This document shows positions 51,232-52,606 of a DNA stretch of 52,606 bases, one piece after another. Position 1 is the first letter of the stretch. Each line of letters starts with the position of its first letter. Source of the stretch: Verrucomicrobiales bacterium (GTDB lineage Bacteria > Verrucomicrobiota > Verrucomicrobiia > Verrucomicrobiales > DEV007); contig JARGNG010000031.1 of the NCBI GenBank assembly GCA_029213265.1, positions 1 to 52,606 of the forward strand, read 5' to 3'. The notes under the pieces were generated by a model, which saw only the letters and a program-made list of their open reading frames with translations, made no database searches and was not told the DNA's origin. The translations under genes and the position numbers were made by a program.

Positions 51232-52445
51232 CGCTGCCGGCGCAATGTCATCATTTCGTCGAGCAGGTCGGCCAGTTCGTCCTGGTCTTCGGTCTCTTCC
51301 ATCGCCCGGCGAATCGCGGCCAGCTTCCCGGCGGGAACGGGAGCTCTCACCGTTTTCGACTCCACGACGGGTTCTTCAATTTCCGATTCCGGTTCCGGAT
51401 CTGAATCGTCCGCTTTCTGCACGATTCGGTTGAGAGCCGAGATGCCTCGCTCTTCATCAAACTGCAATTGGATTCTCTCTTCGGGGGAGAAAAGCGAAGC
51501 CACCCGGGGACTGTGGGTGGTCACGATAATCTGGCCGGAGCGATTTTCGAAGAGGTCGTGGAAAAACTGCATCTGCGCCCGCGCGAGATCGGGATTCAGC
51601 CCGGTGTCGGCATCGTCGAGAAAGAGAAATCCGGCCTGTTCATCACGATGAAAATACTGGGCATACACATGCGCGAGCCGGAGAAGGTGTTGCCGAAGTC
51701 CGGGACTCAGGGCGGAGAAGGAGATCTCGTCTCCGGTTTGGGTCGACGTGAGAGGGTCCTCCGCTTCGGGGCGAAACTCAAGAAAGGCCGCGCTGAGGAT
51801 AGGCTTCCAGATTTCGCGGATCGCTTCGAGAACATTCGGAAAGGACGCCGCGAATTCGGCGTCGACTTCGGCAATGGTCCGGTCGCGATTGTCCGGATGC
51901 TTGAGAAACTGGTGGTATTCGTTTTGCCGCTCCGCTTCGCGGGTTTCCAGAAACTCACGAAAGCCTCCCACGGGGTGATGATCGACGAGGTTGGTCTCCG
52001 GCGTAAAGAGAGCGAGCGAGCCGGAGGTGAATTCCGGAGCGACGGAAAGAGCATATTCGGAAAACCGCTCAATGAATTCGCTGAGGTCGGGAGGATTGTT
52101 CTCCAGCGAAGCCCATTTCGAGGAGGTTTCGATCTCGCCGCCAAACCAGACCGCGTTGCGGAGGTCGCTTCCGTCCGTCGCACGATAAAGGGTTTCCCCG
52201 GCGACTGAGAATCCGGCGAGGACGAGGGCGTCACTGCTGCCGGGTGCCGTTCCGTTGGAATCTTCGGGAGCGAGGTTCCGGTAGAGCAGATCAAGCACGG
52301 TCGACTTTCCCACTCCGTTCGGGCCGAGGAGGCAAACGCGCGGAAGAGCTTCGCCGTTTTCGGGGTTCGTCAAATCGAGGTCGCAGTATCCGAACTGACG
52401 AAAGCGGGAGAGGATGAGGCGGGAAATTCGGGGGATCTCGGGCAT
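51228..52445 (-). CDS. AAA-family ATPase of the ABC/SMC-like type (AAA_15/AAA_21)
   Basis: The 405-residue protein has Walker A G-P-N-G-V-G-K-S-T near residue 45, a signature-like L-S-P-G-L-R-Q-H-L-L-R, Walker B F-L-F-L-D-D-A-D-T-G-L and a switch His in V-T-T-H-S-P-R-V. An insertion of about 150 residues between Walker A and the signature replaces the long coiled coil of SMC proteins. The C-terminal 90 residues are acidic then helical. Such ATPases occur alone or with nucleases in defence systems; none is next to it here, unless to the right of the window. ATG 52445 is chosen over TTG 52454. The gene overlaps glxK by 4 bases. Its role is unknown. Confidence 0.85.
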   Translation of the reverse strand: MPEIPRISRLILSRFRQFGYCDLDLTNPENGEALPRVCLLGPNGVGKSTVLDLLYRNLAPEDSNGTAPGSSDALVLAGFSVAGETLYRATDGSDLRNAVWFGGEIETSSKWASLENNPPDLSEFIERFSEYALSVAPEFTSGSLALFTPETNLVDHHPVGGFREFLETREAERQNEYHQFLKHPDNRDRTIAEVDAEFAASFPNVLEAIREIWKPILSAAFLEFRPEAEDPLTSTQTGDEISFSALSPGLRQHLLRLAHVYAQYFHRDEQAGFLFLDDADTGLNPDLARAQMQFFHDLFENRSGQIIVTTHSPRVASLFSPEERIQLQFDEERGISALNRIVQKADDSDPEPESEIEEPVVESKTVRAPVPAGKLAAIRRAMEETEDQDELADLLDEMMTLRRQR

Positions 52446-52479
52446 GGGTTGCAAAGATAGGGCAGGAGTGCCCGGGACT

Positions 52480-52512
52480 CAACAGGGTAGAGTGAGGGAG
52501 TCAACCCTGTTG
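52480..52512. promoter_or_regulatory. 9-bp inverted repeat upstream of the AAA ATPase gene
   Basis: CAACAGGGT at 52480-52488 and ACCCTGTTG at 52504-52512 form a perfect inverted repeat with a 15-base spacer, 35-67 bases upstream of the AAA ATPase start. There is no T-run on either side, so an operator or leader hairpin is more likely than a terminator. Confidence 0.5.
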
Positions 52513-52527
52513 CGTCCGGCAGGCCGT

Positions 52528-52552
52528 GTCGCCGCCGTCGCAAGACGGTGGG
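52528..52552 (+). repeat. REP-like palindrome B1 (forward)
   Basis: Differs from A2 only in the head (GTCG instead of GTAG). The 20-base core CCGCCGTCGCAAGACGGTGG is identical. It is followed after 14 bases by B2 in opposite orientation. Confidence 0.8.
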
Positions 52553-52566
52553 GGCGCAGACTCCGG

Positions 52567-52590
52567 CCACGTTCTTGCGAACGCGGCTAC
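52567..52590 (-). repeat. REP-like palindrome B2 (reverse)
   Basis: Read on the minus strand: head GTAG, core CCGCGTTCGCAAGAACGTGG. Against A2/B1 two stem pairs are swapped (C-G to G-C and G-C to T-A) while the GCAA loop and the G-T pair are kept. Confidence 0.8.
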
Positions 52591-52606
52591 TTGAAAACGG
52601 AGAAGA

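Overview
The window looks like a chromosomal segment of a Gram-negative bacterium of the PVC group, most likely Verrucomicrobiota (Opitutae/Puniceicoccales-like). I infer this from the mix of genes: a giant filamentous-haemagglutinin-like protein, lipoproteins and outer-membrane proteins with signal peptides, a plant/cyanobacterial-type GlgC, a PilB/GspE ATPase, an RDD plus SpoIIM-like pair, and multihaem cytochromes. No rRNA, tRNA, IS element, integrase, phage gene or CRISPR array is visible, and no gap between genes exceeds 300 bases.

Region 1 (1-24134, +) is one uninterrupted open frame of over 8000 codons that runs off the left edge, so its N-terminus is missing. It encodes a giant repetitive beta-helix-type surface protein built from about 130 units with the core [YF]-A-Q-[IL]-G-H-G-G followed by G-[ND]-H-x-G-[DN]-I. 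The units fall into four higher-order modules of very unequal length. Each module opens with a recognisable header, and modules 2 to 4 end in a recognisable closing unit. Three related inserted domains interrupt module 1. The protein ends in a Pro-rich linker, a short unique domain and a Glu-rich tail, with no barrel or cell-wall anchor, and a strong hairpin terminator follows.

Region 2 (24267-33509) holds ordinary metabolism and envelope genes: a two-gene minus-strand unit (FAD oxidase resembling the MnmC oxidoreductase domain, plus an MnmM-type tRNA methyltransferase) that looks like a split pathway for the wobble nucleoside mnm5s2U; an ankyrin-repeat lipoprotein; glgC divergent from glmS; an ACT-domain protein; and an RDD/SpoIIM membrane-protein pair.

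Region 3 (33697-42953) holds a PilB/GspE ATPase, a secreted transglutaminase-like protein, TrhO (another tRNA U34 enzyme), a small membrane protein, nagA, a membrane-anchored TPR protein with a histone-H1-like Lys/Ala/Pro tail, cysK, a pterin carbinolamine dehydratase and a sugar-binding lipoprotein without its transporter. GlmS and NagA link fructose-6-P with amino-sugar metabolism.

Region 4 (42994-49120) is an envelope redox cluster (outer-membrane beta-barrel, pentahaem cytochrome, divergent tetrahaem cytochrome) followed by an L,D-transpeptidase with a degenerate second domain.

Region 5 (49130-52606) contains an orphan DNA methyltransferase, a glycerate kinase overlapping an AAA ATPase gene by ATGA, and two inverted pairs of REP-like palindromes (GTAG-type head, GCAA loop) whose stems differ by compensatory changes. 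Starts were chosen by signal peptides, family alignment from memory and exclusion of repeat-derived extensions; Shine-Dalgarno sequences are weak throughout and were rarely decisive.
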